A DNA stretch of 64,000 nucleotides, taken from assembly GCA_001769125.1 (NCBI GenBank), contig MEOG01000039.1:1-64000 (forward strand), written 5' to 3'. The stretch is from Bacteroidetes bacterium GWF2_35_48 (GTDB taxonomy: Bacteria > Bacteroidota > Bacteroidia > Bacteroidales > GWF2-35-48). Below, piece after piece: positions 1-8,985 of the stretch. The stretch's first letter is position 1; each line of letters starts with the position of its first letter. The notes beneath the pieces were generated by a model that was not told the origin of the DNA, searched no databases, and was given only the letters and a program-made list of their open reading frames with translations. The translations under genes were made by a program, and so were the position numbers.

Positions 1-109
1 ACTTGAAAATTCAAAAAAAAATTCTGATAAGAAAAAATTTTTACGCCAAATAAAAAATTTGGCTGACTGTATGGACAGACACTAATTAGTGTCAAAAACG
101 ACTTTAATC

Positions 110-340
110 TTATTTTTGCACATGTTTAGTTTTTCTGTAATCTTTCACTTCTTCGTGAATTTCGTTTTCCGAAAGATTCGTCTTTTTGATTTTCCGGTTA
201 TAGGAAACCAGAGATTTACGGGCTTGCATCCGGGTGTCATCTTCGCTCACAAGGCTTGCCTTGATGCCCATTCTCTCAAGTATGGCCATCAGCAACGAGA
301 GGTCGCTTTGACTTTCTATTGGAATTATAAGGCTTTGCAT
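110..340 (-). CDS. Small charged protein, antitoxin-like (hypothetical)
   Basis: A 76-residue protein that I cannot assign to a family with certainty. It opens with a short hydrophobic strand (LIIPI) and a helix-like stretch, then turns basic and charged, with many K, R and E and a KTKHVQK end. This layout is common for small Bacteroidota antitoxins or antitoxin-like proteins that precede a RelE or PIN toxin. No toxin can be seen because the downstream side runs off the left edge of the window after about 100 bases. The opposite strand is also open here, but that translation is rich in F, H and C and does not look like a soluble protein. Start is the ATG at 338-340. Family assignment is inference only. 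Confidence 0.5.
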   Translation of the reverse strand: MQSLIIPIESQSDLSLLMAILERMGIKASLVSEDDTRMQARKSLVSYNRKIKKTNLSENEIHEEVKDYRKTKHVQK

Positions 341-446
341 ATTACCTGAAAATATTGTTAATTAATTCAAAAATAATAAAAAATCACGAAATAATAAAAT
401 TAAACCATGATAGTTTCAATAGCATTTCGATTTACGCAACTCTTTG

Positions 447-514
447 CCTCCGCCACCGCAAGTCCGGTGGCTGAGGGTCTCCCCGGTGGCTGAGCGAAGT
501 CGAAGCCACCGTAT
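447..514. repeat. Intergenic palindromic repeat with ggtggct arms
   Basis: Inside the gap between the small protein and the large adhesin, ggtggct occurs twice and is answered by agccacc, so the stretch can fold into a hairpin. The core ctgagcgaagtcgaag reappears, reverse-complemented and slightly altered, at 18505-18525 and inside 25978-25998. It is therefore a dispersed repeat rather than a gene-specific terminator. The rest of 341-604 shows no gene. Confidence 0.6.
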
Positions 515-604
515 AAAAGCCATATTTAATTCCGAAATATCTAATCGTATAATTGTTTCCATAATTCTTATTTTTTACAAAAATACAAATTTAACACATA
601 ATTT

Positions 605-3600
605 ATGAAAAAGTTTTTTACGTTTTTTTCCGCCTTATGCGGACTGCTCGTCTTGTTTGGACTGAGCAATGGTTATGCACAAGTGAACCTCGAAAGTGGG
701 CTTGTTGCAAAGTATTATTTTAACGGCAATGCCAACGACGAAAGCGGAAATGGAAACGATGGAACAGTGAATGGTGCAACACTTACACAGGATCGGTTTG
801 GGAATGTGGGGAAGGCTTATAGTTTTGATGGGGTTAGCAATTGTATAGATATTAATAGTACATTTTTTAATAATGGTTGGCAAGATTACACAATTTCAGG
901 TTGGTTTTGTAGTGATAACCTGAGTAAAACATTGCAATCATTTTTTAATACCATACCACATAATGGTGTAAGTTTAGTTTTAAACCAAACTGGTTCAAAT
1001 AAAGTATATTATTATGTAAATTCAAATCCATCTACCCCGTGGTCGTGGGATGTACTTAACGATAGCAGCATCACTGACAATTTTCAAAATAATCAATGGT
1101 ATCATTTTACGTTTCAAAAAAATGGGGATTTATATAAATCGTATATTAATGGAAATATTGAAAATACTATCGTTGGCAATTTAACGCCAATTTCTTATGA
1201 TTGTGGTTTGAAATTTGGCGATATTTCAACTTGGTCTGGTTCTAATCAAACATTCAGTGGCAAATTAGACGATTACAGAATTTATGACCGCATTTTAAAC
1301 GAACAAGAAATCGAAGCCCTTTACCAAGAAGGTGGCTGGTCTTCATTAAACCAAGGACTCGTTGCCCACTACCCATTCAACGGCAATGCAAACGATGAAA
1401 GTGGAAATGGAAATAATGGAACGGTAAATGGGGCTACGCTTACTACTGATAGGTTTGGAAATGTGAATAGTGCATATAGCTTTGATGGGGTGGATGATTA
1501 TATTAGATGTATAAATGGTGGCCCAACAGGAAACCCAACAGTTACTGCAACTTTTTGGATTAAAACAAATACTACAACATCGGGTCACATTATTGGTTAT
1601 GGAAACGATGGTATTGGTGGTAATGATTTTCGTATTATTATTAATGCACATTGTGGACCAAATTCTATAGCTTTTGATACTTATTATGATAACATTGGAT
1701 TTACAACAAATCATAGTAACACATGGGATTTTTATACAGTTGTTTATGATGGGCTAATTGGTAATAATACAAGCGTGGCTAAAATCTACAAAAATGGTGT
1801 ACTTTTAGAGAATGTTTGCTTTACGTTTAGTGGTTATTCAACAAATATTTCGCCAGTTATTCCTATTACATTTGGTCGATATCATGGAACAGTTGAGACA
1901 GGTTATTTCAATGGTCTCATCGACGACATCCGCATCTACAACCGCGCCTTAACCGAAGCTGAAATCCAAGCTCTCTACCTCGAAGGACAAGGTATTCAAG
2001 CCACCATAACAATCCCCGACACCATCCAAAACATAACACAAACTCTCGAAATACCAGTAAACACAAGCACATTAAACACCTCCGACAACATTATTTCCTA
2101 TCAATTCAACCTCGCTTACGACAACACAAAACTGCAATACAGCAACTACAGTTTAACCGGAACCATTGCAAGTGGTGGCACAGCTACAGTAAATAATTCT
2201 ACACCCGGGCAACTACAAATTAGTTATATGACCTCAACCCCATTAAGCGGAGCAGGAGCTATTTTAAAACTGCTCTTTAATCCCTTGCAGGCAGGTGTTT
2301 CCGATTTGCTTATTACAGATTTTCTCTACAATACCGATACCATTAACAACATTGAAAATGGTACTGTTACCATCACCAATTGTGTGGCCGATACAGTTGA
2401 GGTAAATGCCACTATATGTCAGGGGCAATCTTATACACTGCCTGATAATGCGGTGGTTTCGCAGGCTGGCACTTACTATGTAACACTTCAAAACAGTGCG
2501 GGCTGCGATAGTGTTATTGCCACTCACATTCTACAAAATACAGGGAGCATACCTATTGTAACCTTTACAGCTCCGCCGGTTTGTGCATCCATTCCGCCGG
2601 GTGTTATAAATTATGCAAGCATTACCTTTAACGGTACTGCAGAGCCCAATGCTACCTATGAGTGGACAGTGCAAAACGCGATGCCACAAACTACTTTTAC
2701 CACACAAAATGTTTCAAATGTTTATTGGGCAGATGTTGTTTCTGCTACCTATTACGATATTACCCTTACCGTAACCAATCCTTCGGGTTGTACGGCTACA
2801 ACAACGCAACAAATTCAAGTTGTGCAGGCTGCAAGTCCAAGCTGTTGTGAGCCGCCTCCTGTAAATGCCGGAGCAGATGCTTCTGTTTGCGCCTTTTCGT
2901 ATTTATTGCAAGGTTCCGTTACAGGAGCAATAGCAAGTTGGGAGATGGTATCCGGTCCGGGCACTGCTATTTTTGCAAATACAAACAATGCCTCAACAAT
3001 GGTAACAGTATCATTGCCCGGAATATATACATTCCAGTTATCGGCTGTAGCAGGCACTTGCAATTCAAGTGATATAATAAATATTAGCTTTTTGTCAGAA
3101 CCTTCTGCCAATGCAGGATCTGATGATCAGGTCTGCGGACTGGTTTATACACTTCAGGCAAACAGCCCGGGAACAGGTACAAGCGGTAATTGGTCATGCG
3201 CTGATGCAGGTGTGATTTTTGCTAATCCACAATCAAATTCATCATCTGTTACTGTTTCTTCTGCCGGCGTGTATTCTTTTGTCTGGACGGTAAGCAATGG
3301 CACTTGCTCCGAAGCAGATACCGTACAAGTCCACTTTATAAACGTGCCTGTTCCAAACGCCGGTACTAATCAGACAGTTTGCGGTAATACGGTTAATCTT
3401 ACAGGAACGCCCAATGGCAGTGTATTTAACGGACATTGGATTGGTCCTAATGGAACGCTTTATCAACCAAATGATACTTCTAATGTTGTTACAGCTATTA
3501 TTCTTCCCGTTACAACACAGATAGATGTCAGTTTCTGGTGGCATCAGTACGAAGGTGTTTGCCATGATTCTGATGAAGTAGTAATTTCGTTTCAGCCTTT

Positions 3601-6037
3601 TGCAGGTCCGGGACAGGTTGTTGCAGGTTTTGATTTAGAATTATGCGATACAGTAGCAATATTAAATGGTACAAATTATATTGCAGGTACTACTACAACA
3701 TGGACAACATCTTCTTCTAATATTAGTATCAGTGATCCACTTTCAGAAGACCCAATGATAAGTCTCAATCCGGCGCTTACTGATTTTGGCGATTCATCAA
3801 AATACACGACCGCCATGTTGTTTACAGTTTCAAACGGTAGTGGCTGCACTGCTTCAGATATAGTAAATGTTACATTCTATCAAAGACCGATAGCAAATGC
3901 AGGAACAGATCAGAATACCTGTGGTTTAAGTACCGATATGAACGCACAACCCAGCCTTACTGCTTTTGCGGGGCAATGGTCGTTGTTCTCAGGCCCTTCT
4001 TCAAATCCTGTTTTTTCTGATATGACAAATCCTTCTACATCGGTTCAGATTAGTTCGTATGGTACTTATTATTTTATATGGAGAGAACGAAATATGTATT
4101 ACAATGCGTGTAGTTCTACAGATACTGTCGCTATTGATTTCAACCCTGTTTATTCAGCCACAAACAACCCTGTTATTTGCAACGGACAATCTTATTTTGC
4201 AGGGGGCGCATATCAAACAACAACGGGAACTTATTACGATAATTATGTGAATGTATTTGGCTGCGATAGCATTATCACCACCAACCTTACCGTAACAAAT
4301 TTAACGCTGAATATTAACATACAAGCGGCTACCTGCGGACAAGAAAACGGGAGCGCAACAGCAGTAGTAAGCGGTGGAGCAACGCCCTATGCTTACACTT
4401 GGACAAGCGGGCATACAACTGCGTTTGCAGACAGCCTGAGCGCAGGTATTTATTTACTTACCGTGAGTGATGCGAATGCTTGTGTAATTACGGGTATGGC
4501 AAGTATCAGCAATACAGGAGGACCCGAAATTACAGGGCACAGTATCACAAATGTAAATTGTTACGGAGCAGCAACAGGTGCTATACAAATTACAGTAAGT
4601 GGCGCAAGTTTGCAAACAACTTATCTTTGGAGCAACGGTGCCACAACCCAGAACATAAGCGGACTTACAGCAGGCGCCTATGAAGTGGAGGTTTCCGACG
4701 ATGCAGGTTGTATGGCAACAGCGAGTTATTTTGTATCGCAAGCCCCGGCATTTAACGCAACAGCAAACAGTACTTCTGCAACCTGCGGAACAGCCAATGG
4801 TAGCGCAACAATTACTGCTAATGGTGGAACTCCTCCCTACGCTTATAACTGGAGCAATGGCTTGCAGACAAATTTTGTTGACACATTATCTGCCGGAGTA
4901 TATATGATTACTGTTACAGATGCGAACGCATGTTCCTCTTCTCCTGTAATGGTTTCTATTAATTCTACCGGAGGCCCTGTAATTACATCCGACAGTGTTT
5001 TACAAACCGGCTGCGCGGGCAATGATGGCGCTGTGTATGTAAGCGTTTCAGGCGGTACACAACCCTATATGTACAATTGGTCGAATAATGAAACAAGCGA
5101 AGATATTACAGGTTTAAGCACCGGAAATTATCAGTTAACCGTTACCGATGCTTCAGGTTGTATAGGTGCGTTTAATGCAACAATTGAATATATGGAAATT
5201 AATACGCCGCAAATTTGCATTGTTACAGTTGACAGTTCCGAAGGAAAAAATTTGATTGTCTGGGAAAAAGAAATTACAAGCGACATTGACCACTACAACA
5301 TTTATCGTGAGGGAAGCTGGGCTGGCTATTACGCGCTTGCAGGGACAAAATTATACAGCGAGGTGAGTCAGTTTGTAGATATGAATTCTAATCCGGCTAT
5401 GCGCGCTTACAGATATAAAATAACGGCTGTTGACCATTGCGGAAATGAAAGCGAGGCAAGCACTCCTCACAAAACACTTCATCTTGCCATCAATGATGGT
5501 ATTGGTAGTTCATGGAATTTAATATGGACAGAATACGAAGGCTTTAATTTCCCTGGATATTATATTTATCGCTACATGAGCTCTACAGGCTGGCAGTTGA
5601 TTGATAGCATTGCTACAGGATATAATTCCTATACAGATTTGCCTCCGAATCAGGGACAATTGAATTATATGATAACGGTAAATTCTCCTTATGTATGTAA
5701 TCCGACAGGCAATAAAGAAATGGGTGGACCTTTCAGTCAATCCCTTTCAAATATTGAGGATAACGGCATTATTGATCCGGTTTCTTCACAACTGCTAAAA
5801 GCTACAGATGTTGAATTTACAGTATATCCCAACCCTGCTAAAAACGAGCTGATTATTGAAAGCGATTTGCAGCATGTTTCTAAATTTGAAATAACAAATA
5901 TTTTCGGTCAGAAAATTTTGTGCTCAGAATTTAATAAAAAAGCCACAGTAGATATATCTGCTTTGCCCGGCGCAGTTTATTTAATAAAGATTATTTCTAA
6001 TGAAAAAAGCTATTTGAGAAAGTTTATAAAAGAGTAG
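605..6037 (+). CDS. Giant secreted multidomain adhesin with T9SS type A tail
   Basis: A 1810-residue secreted protein, probably exposed on the cell surface. In order it shows a signal peptide (1-25, ending GYAQ); two LamG/concanavalin-like domains (about 28-243 and 249-460) that share near-identical starts (NGNANDESGNGN); a cohesin-like beta domain (about 463-592); short cysteine-containing modules and a run of Ig-like domains starting NAG (about 752-1170); three SprB-type repeats (about 1239-1532) with CG-NGSA and SNG motifs; a fibronectin-III-like region (about 1534-1700); and a Por secretion tail from about 1737 containing VYPNPAKNEL. The tail is known to direct export and anchoring through the type IX system. 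Substrate is unknown; LamG domains usually bind glycans. It stands alone, with a 264-base gap upstream and a hairpin downstream. The duplicated LamG starts are visible at DNA level (about 720-790 and 1377-1440), pointing to internal duplication. Confidence 0.9.
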   Translation: MKKFFTFFSALCGLLVLFGLSNGYAQVNLESGLVAKYYFNGNANDESGNGNDGTVNGATLTQDRFGNVGKAYSFDGVSNCIDINSTFFNNGWQDYTISGWFCSDNLSKTLQSFFNTIPHNGVSLVLNQTGSNKVYYYVNSNPSTPWSWDVLNDSSITDNFQNNQWYHFTFQKNGDLYKSYINGNIENTIVGNLTPISYDCGLKFGDISTWSGSNQTFSGKLDDYRIYDRILNEQEIEALYQEGGWSSLNQGLVAHYPFNGNANDESGNGNNGTVNGATLTTDRFGNVNSAYSFDGVDDYIRCINGGPTGNPTVTATFWIKTNTTTSGHIIGYGNDGIGGNDFRIIINAHCGPNSIAFDTYYDNIGFTTNHSNTWDFYTVVYDGLIGNNTSVAKIYKNGVLLENVCFTFSGYSTNISPVIPITFGRYHGTVETGYFNGLIDDIRIYNRALTEAEIQALYLEGQGIQATITIPDTIQNITQTLEIPVNTSTLNTSDNIISYQFNLAYDNTKLQYSNYSLTGTIASGGTATVNNSTPGQLQISYMTSTPLSGAGAILKLLFNPLQAGVSDLLITDFLYNTDTINNIENGTVTITNCVADTVEVNATICQGQSYTLPDNAVVSQAGTYYVTLQNSAGCDSVIATHILQNTGSIPIVTFTAPPVCASIPPGVINYASITFNGTAEPNATYEWTVQNAMPQTTFTTQNVSNVYWADVVSATYYDITLTVTNPSGCTATTTQQIQVVQAASPSCCEPPPVNAGADASVCAFSYLLQGSVTGAIASWEMVSGPGTAIFANTNNASTMVTVSLPGIYTFQLSAVAGTCNSSDIINISFLSEPSANAGSDDQVCGLVYTLQANSPGTGTSGNWSCADAGVIFANPQSNSSSVTVSSAGVYSFVWTVSNGTCSEADTVQVHFINVPVPNAGTNQTVCGNTVNLTGTPNGSVFNGHWIGPNGTLYQPNDTSNVVTAIILPVTTQIDVSFWWHQYEGVCHDSDEVVISFQPFAGPGQVVAGFDLELCDTVAILNGTNYIAGTTTTWTTSSSNISISDPLSEDPMISLNPALTDFGDSSKYTTAMLFTVSNGSGCTASDIVNVTFYQRPIANAGTDQNTCGLSTDMNAQPSLTAFAGQWSLFSGPSSNPVFSDMTNPSTSVQISSYGTYYFIWRERNMYYNACSSTDTVAIDFNPVYSATNNPVICNGQSYFAGGAYQTTTGTYYDNYVNVFGCDSIITTNLTVTNLTLNINIQAATCGQENGSATAVVSGGATPYAYTWTSGHTTAFADSLSAGIYLLTVSDANACVITGMASISNTGGPEITGHSITNVNCYGAATGAIQITVSGASLQTTYLWSNGATTQNISGLTAGAYEVEVSDDAGCMATASYFVSQAPAFNATANSTSATCGTANGSATITANGGTPPYAYNWSNGLQTNFVDTLSAGVYMITVTDANACSSSPVMVSINSTGGPVITSDSVLQTGCAGNDGAVYVSVSGGTQPYMYNWSNNETSEDITGLSTGNYQLTVTDASGCIGAFNATIEYMEINTPQICIVTVDSSEGKNLIVWEKEITSDIDHYNIYREGSWAGYYALAGTKLYSEVSQFVDMNSNPAMRAYRYKITAVDHCGNESEASTPHKTLHLAINDGIGSSWNLIWTEYEGFNFPGYYIYRYMSSTGWQLIDSIATGYNSYTDLPPNQGQLNYMITVNSPYVCNPTGNKEMGGPFSQSLSNIEDNGIIDPVSSQLLKATDVEFTVYPNPAKNELIIESDLQHVSKFEITNIFGQKILCSEFNKKATVDISALPGAVYLIKIISNEKSYLRKFIKE

Positions 6038-6054
6038 AAAAAACTTCCGGTAAC

Positions 6055-6082
6055 GTATGGACGATGCACGCATCGTCCGTAC
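6055..6082. terminator. Hairpin between convergent genes, probable bidirectional terminator
   Basis: The palindrome ggacgatgcacgcatcgtcc sits between two converging genes, 18 bases after one stop codon and just before the other. A strong stem in this position could stop transcription from both sides. It has no long T run, and its form matches dispersed hairpin repeats seen elsewhere in the window, so it may be a repeat that happens to serve as a terminator. Confidence 0.45.
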
Positions 6083-6086
6083 ATTA

Positions 6087-7766
6087 TCAATCTACCATAA
6101 GTTTTCTGTAACGGATGCGCTTCGGTTCTTCATCTCCCATTCGTTTTTTCCGGTTTTCTTCGTATTCAGAATAGGTTCCTTCAAAATACACGACCTGCGA
6201 GTCGCCTTCAAAAGCGAGGATATGTGTTGCAACACGATCGAGAAACCAGCGGTCGTGCGAAATAATTACAGCGCAACCCGCAAAACCTTCAAGACCTTCT
6301 TCAAGTGCGCGCAGGGTGTTGATATCAATATCGTTCGTTGGCTCATCGAGGAGGAGAACATTTGCTTCTTCTTTCAGTGTTAGGGCAAGGTGCAGACGAT
6401 TTTTTTCTCCTCCGGAAAGAATGCCGCATTTCTTTTCCTGATCTGCGCCGCTGAAATTAAACCGGGCAACGTAAGCGCGGGCATTCATTGTACGGTCGCC
6501 AACTTTCAGATGTTCGAGCCCACCAGAAATTACTTCAAAAACAGATTTTTCCGGATCAATGGCTGCATGTGTCTGATCAACATACCCTATTTTAACAGTG
6601 TCTCCAATATCAAATATTCCTTTATCTACTTTTTCATGTCCCATAATAAGACGGAAAAGTGTGGTTTTACCAGCACCGTTCGGACCAATAATCCCAACGA
6701 TACCTGCGGGAGGCAAAGAAAAATTCAGATTTTCGAAAAGTAATTTATCATCAAAAGCTTTTGAAATACCCTTGGATTCTATTACCATTTGACCAAGTCT
6801 GGGTCCATTGGGAATAAAAATTTCGAGGCGTTCTTCTTTTTCTTTTACGTCTTCATTCATCATTTTTTCATACGCAGAGAGACGGGCTTTTCCTTTTGCC
6901 TGCCTTGCTTTTGGCGACATTCGTACCCATTCCAGCTCTCGTTCCAAAGATTTCTGCCGTTTGCTCGCCTGTTTTTGTTCCTGCTCTAATCGTTTCGATT
7001 TCTGTTCAAGCCATGAAGTATAATTTCCTTTCCACGGAATGCCTTCCCCACGGTCGAGTTCAAGAATCCATCCTGCAACATTATCAAGAAAATAACGATC
7101 GTGCGTAATGGCAATAACCGTTCCTTTGTATTGCTGCAAGTGCATTTCGAGCCACTGTATTGATTCAGCATCCAGATGATTGGTAGGTTCATCAAGAAGC
7201 AACACATCGGGTTCCTTTAATAACAGACGACACAAAGCAACACGGCGTTTCTCGCCACCGGAGAGCGTTTCGATAATACGATCGCTATCAGGACAACGCA
7301 ATGCATCCATAGCTCTTTCCAGCTTATGATCGAGCTCCCAGCCACCTACATGATCAATTTTTTCAGTTACCACACCCTGCCGTTCAATGAGTTTATTCAT
7401 CGCTTCATCGCTCATGGGCTCTGAAAATTTCAGATTGATTTCTTCGTATTCTTTCATCAGATTTACGATATCCTGCACGCCTTCTTCGACAATTTCCTTA
7501 ACCGTTTTAGAGCCATCGAGAATCGGCTCCTGTTCGAGCATGCCCACCGAATATTCTTTATCTGAAACGACTTCGCCCTGAAATGATTTTTCTACGCCGG
7601 CAATAATTTTCAGCAAAGTAGATTTTCCGGAACCATTTAAACCAATAATTCCGATTTTAGCACCATAGTAAAAAGAAAGGTAAATGTCTTTTAGCACCTG
7701 TTTGTGGGGCGGAAAAATTTTGTTTACCCCAACCATTGAGAAAATTATTTTTTTATCGTCTGCCAT
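6087..7766 (-). CDS. ettA: EttA, energy-dependent translational throttle (ABC-F ATPase)
   Basis: A soluble ABC-F protein of 559 residues that binds the ribosomal E site and couples translation start to the ATP/ADP ratio. Two ABC cassettes are complete. The first has GLNGSGKST, LSGGEKRRVAL and LLLDEPTNHLD; the second has GPNGAGKTT, LSGGEKNRLHL and LLLDEPTNDID. A charged linker with many K, R and E lies between them. The open frame continues upstream, but the start chosen here (MADDKKIIFSM, ATG at 7764-7766) gives the usual family length of about 555-560 residues; the extra upstream residues look untranslated. It is transcribed divergently from the next gene and converges on the large adhesin. 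Nothing odd was seen. Identification is firm at family level; other ABC-F members are the only alternative. Confidence 0.95.
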   Translation of the reverse strand: MADDKKIIFSMVGVNKIFPPHKQVLKDIYLSFYYGAKIGIIGLNGSGKSTLLKIIAGVEKSFQGEVVSDKEYSVGMLEQEPILDGSKTVKEIVEEGVQDIVNLMKEYEEINLKFSEPMSDEAMNKLIERQGVVTEKIDHVGGWELDHKLERAMDALRCPDSDRIIETLSGGEKRRVALCRLLLKEPDVLLLDEPTNHLDAESIQWLEMHLQQYKGTVIAITHDRYFLDNVAGWILELDRGEGIPWKGNYTSWLEQKSKRLEQEQKQASKRQKSLERELEWVRMSPKARQAKGKARLSAYEKMMNEDVKEKEERLEIFIPNGPRLGQMVIESKGISKAFDDKLLFENLNFSLPPAGIVGIIGPNGAGKTTLFRLIMGHEKVDKGIFDIGDTVKIGYVDQTHAAIDPEKSVFEVISGGLEHLKVGDRTMNARAYVARFNFSGADQEKKCGILSGGEKNRLHLALTLKEEANVLLLDEPTNDIDINTLRALEEGLEGFAGCAVIISHDRWFLDRVATHILAFEGDSQVVYFEGTYSEYEENRKKRMGDEEPKRIRYRKLMVD

Positions 7767-7825
7767 ATTTTTATTTTTTAGAATTGTAAAAATAGCAACA
7801 AATTTCCATTTCAAAATGAAAAACT

Positions 7826-7833
7826 TAACTTTG
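7826..7833 (+). promoter_or_regulatory. Bacteroidota -7 box TAACTTTG
   Basis: TAACTTTG fits the Bacteroidota -7 consensus TAnnTTTG and ends 21 bases before the ATG at 7855. It lies upstream of that ATG but downstream of other in-frame candidates, which supports the start chosen for the next gene. No clear TTTG is seen at the -33 position. Confidence 0.4.
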
Positions 7834-7854
7834 CATGAAATATATATTATACTC

Positions 7855-8985
7855 ATGAAATTTATTTCAGCAATTTTGTTTGCATTTTCACCCTTATTTC
7901 TGTTAGCGCAGGACTTTAACGAGATGTTTCGCACAAGCTCTGAAATTCAAGCGGAGGATAGCAATAAAGTTTTTTTTCGCATTGAAAATGCAAATTTTTT
8001 CAAGAACAATGAATATTTCGGCGTGCTGGAAGATGGATACACTACGCTTGGCTCTCTTTTAAAACCAAGCTTTGTCTATTATCCTTCATCAAAATCAAAA
8101 CTACAGGCAGGTGTGCATTTGCTGAAATATTTTGGTACAGAAAAAATATCGCAAGTATATCCTGTTTTTTCATTTCAGGTAAATGTAGTCAAGGGACTGG
8201 ATGTTTTGCTCGGTTCTCTGTATAGCGGATATAATCACGGACTCATAGAGCCACTCTACAAACCGGAGCGGCACTTTGAAAACAATTGGGAAAACGGTGT
8301 TCAGATATTAACACGTTACGCCAGAATTAAATCAGATATATGGCTGAACTGGGAAAAATTTATTCTTCCCGGCGACCCTTTTAAAGAAGAGTTTACCGTA
8401 GGAACAAACACGCAAATTTTTCTGAATGATACGGCCTCTGATTTTGTTTTTTCCATTCCTGTACAGGGAATTGTTACGCACAAAGGCGGGCAGATTGATG
8501 CTGCAAAAGACGAACCTTTAGAATCGCTCACAAATCTTGCCGGAGGTATTTCTTTTCTGCATAAAATCAAATCAGACTTTATTAATTCATGGGGCGTTAA
8601 CGGCATGTATGTTGCATCCAATGATATTTCCCACACGAAGCTTCAGCCCTATATCAGCGGATACGGCATCTTTTCAGAAGCATGGATAAATACAAAATAT
8701 GTTAATCTTTTTGCAGCATACTGGGATGGAAATTATTTTATCGCACCGAGAGGAGAACCTTTGTACTCATCAGTTTCTGTTAAAGACAAGGGAATATTTG
8801 TTCCGCACAATCAATTGCTGACCGGCAAAATCGGATTAAAAAAGAAGGTTCATAAAGACATTACTATTGAAGTGCGTTTTGAAGGCTATTATGAATTGTA
8901 TGATAAAAATTTTGATTACTCTTATGGAATTCATATTACATTTAACAGAAACTTTTTCCTGAAAAAAATTAACTTAAATGATTAA
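7855..8985 (+). CDS. Putative outer-membrane beta-barrel protein
   Basis: A 376-residue protein with a signal peptide (MKFISAILFAFSPLFLLAQ) and then alternating aromatic and polar stretches typical of outer-membrane barrels, such as LQAGVHLLKYFG and VNLFAAYWDGNYF. It ends close to an aromatic residue (YGIHITFNRNFFLKK), as barrels often do. I do not recognise a specific family or substrate. The start is the ATG at 7855, preceded by a good promoter box and followed directly by the signal peptide; earlier in-frame starts overlap the divergent ettA gene. Its stop overlaps the start of the TPR phosphatase by 8 bases (ATGATTAA), so the two are almost certainly co-transcribed and translationally coupled. 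The barrel reading is inference. Confidence 0.65.
   Translation: MKFISAILFAFSPLFLLAQDFNEMFRTSSEIQAEDSNKVFFRIENANFFKNNEYFGVLEDGYTTLGSLLKPSFVYYPSSKSKLQAGVHLLKYFGTEKISQVYPVFSFQVNVVKGLDVLLGSLYSGYNHGLIEPLYKPERHFENNWENGVQILTRYARIKSDIWLNWEKFILPGDPFKEEFTVGTNTQIFLNDTASDFVFSIPVQGIVTHKGGQIDAAKDEPLESLTNLAGGISFLHKIKSDFINSWGVNGMYVASNDISHTKLQPYISGYGIFSEAWINTKYVNLFAAYWDGNYFIAPRGEPLYSSVSVKDKGIFVPHNQLLTGKIGLKKKVHKDITIEVRFEGYYELYDKNFDYSYGIHITFNRNFFLKKINLND

Noticed and set aside
89-349. Open frame on the plus strand over the small antitoxin-like gene
   Set aside because: Its translation is rich in F, H and C and lacks a plausible domain; the minus-strand frame has normal protein composition.
6788-7023. Plus-strand frames inside ettA
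   Set aside because: They are shadows of the well-supported ettA reading frame and have serine- and phenylalanine-rich filler.
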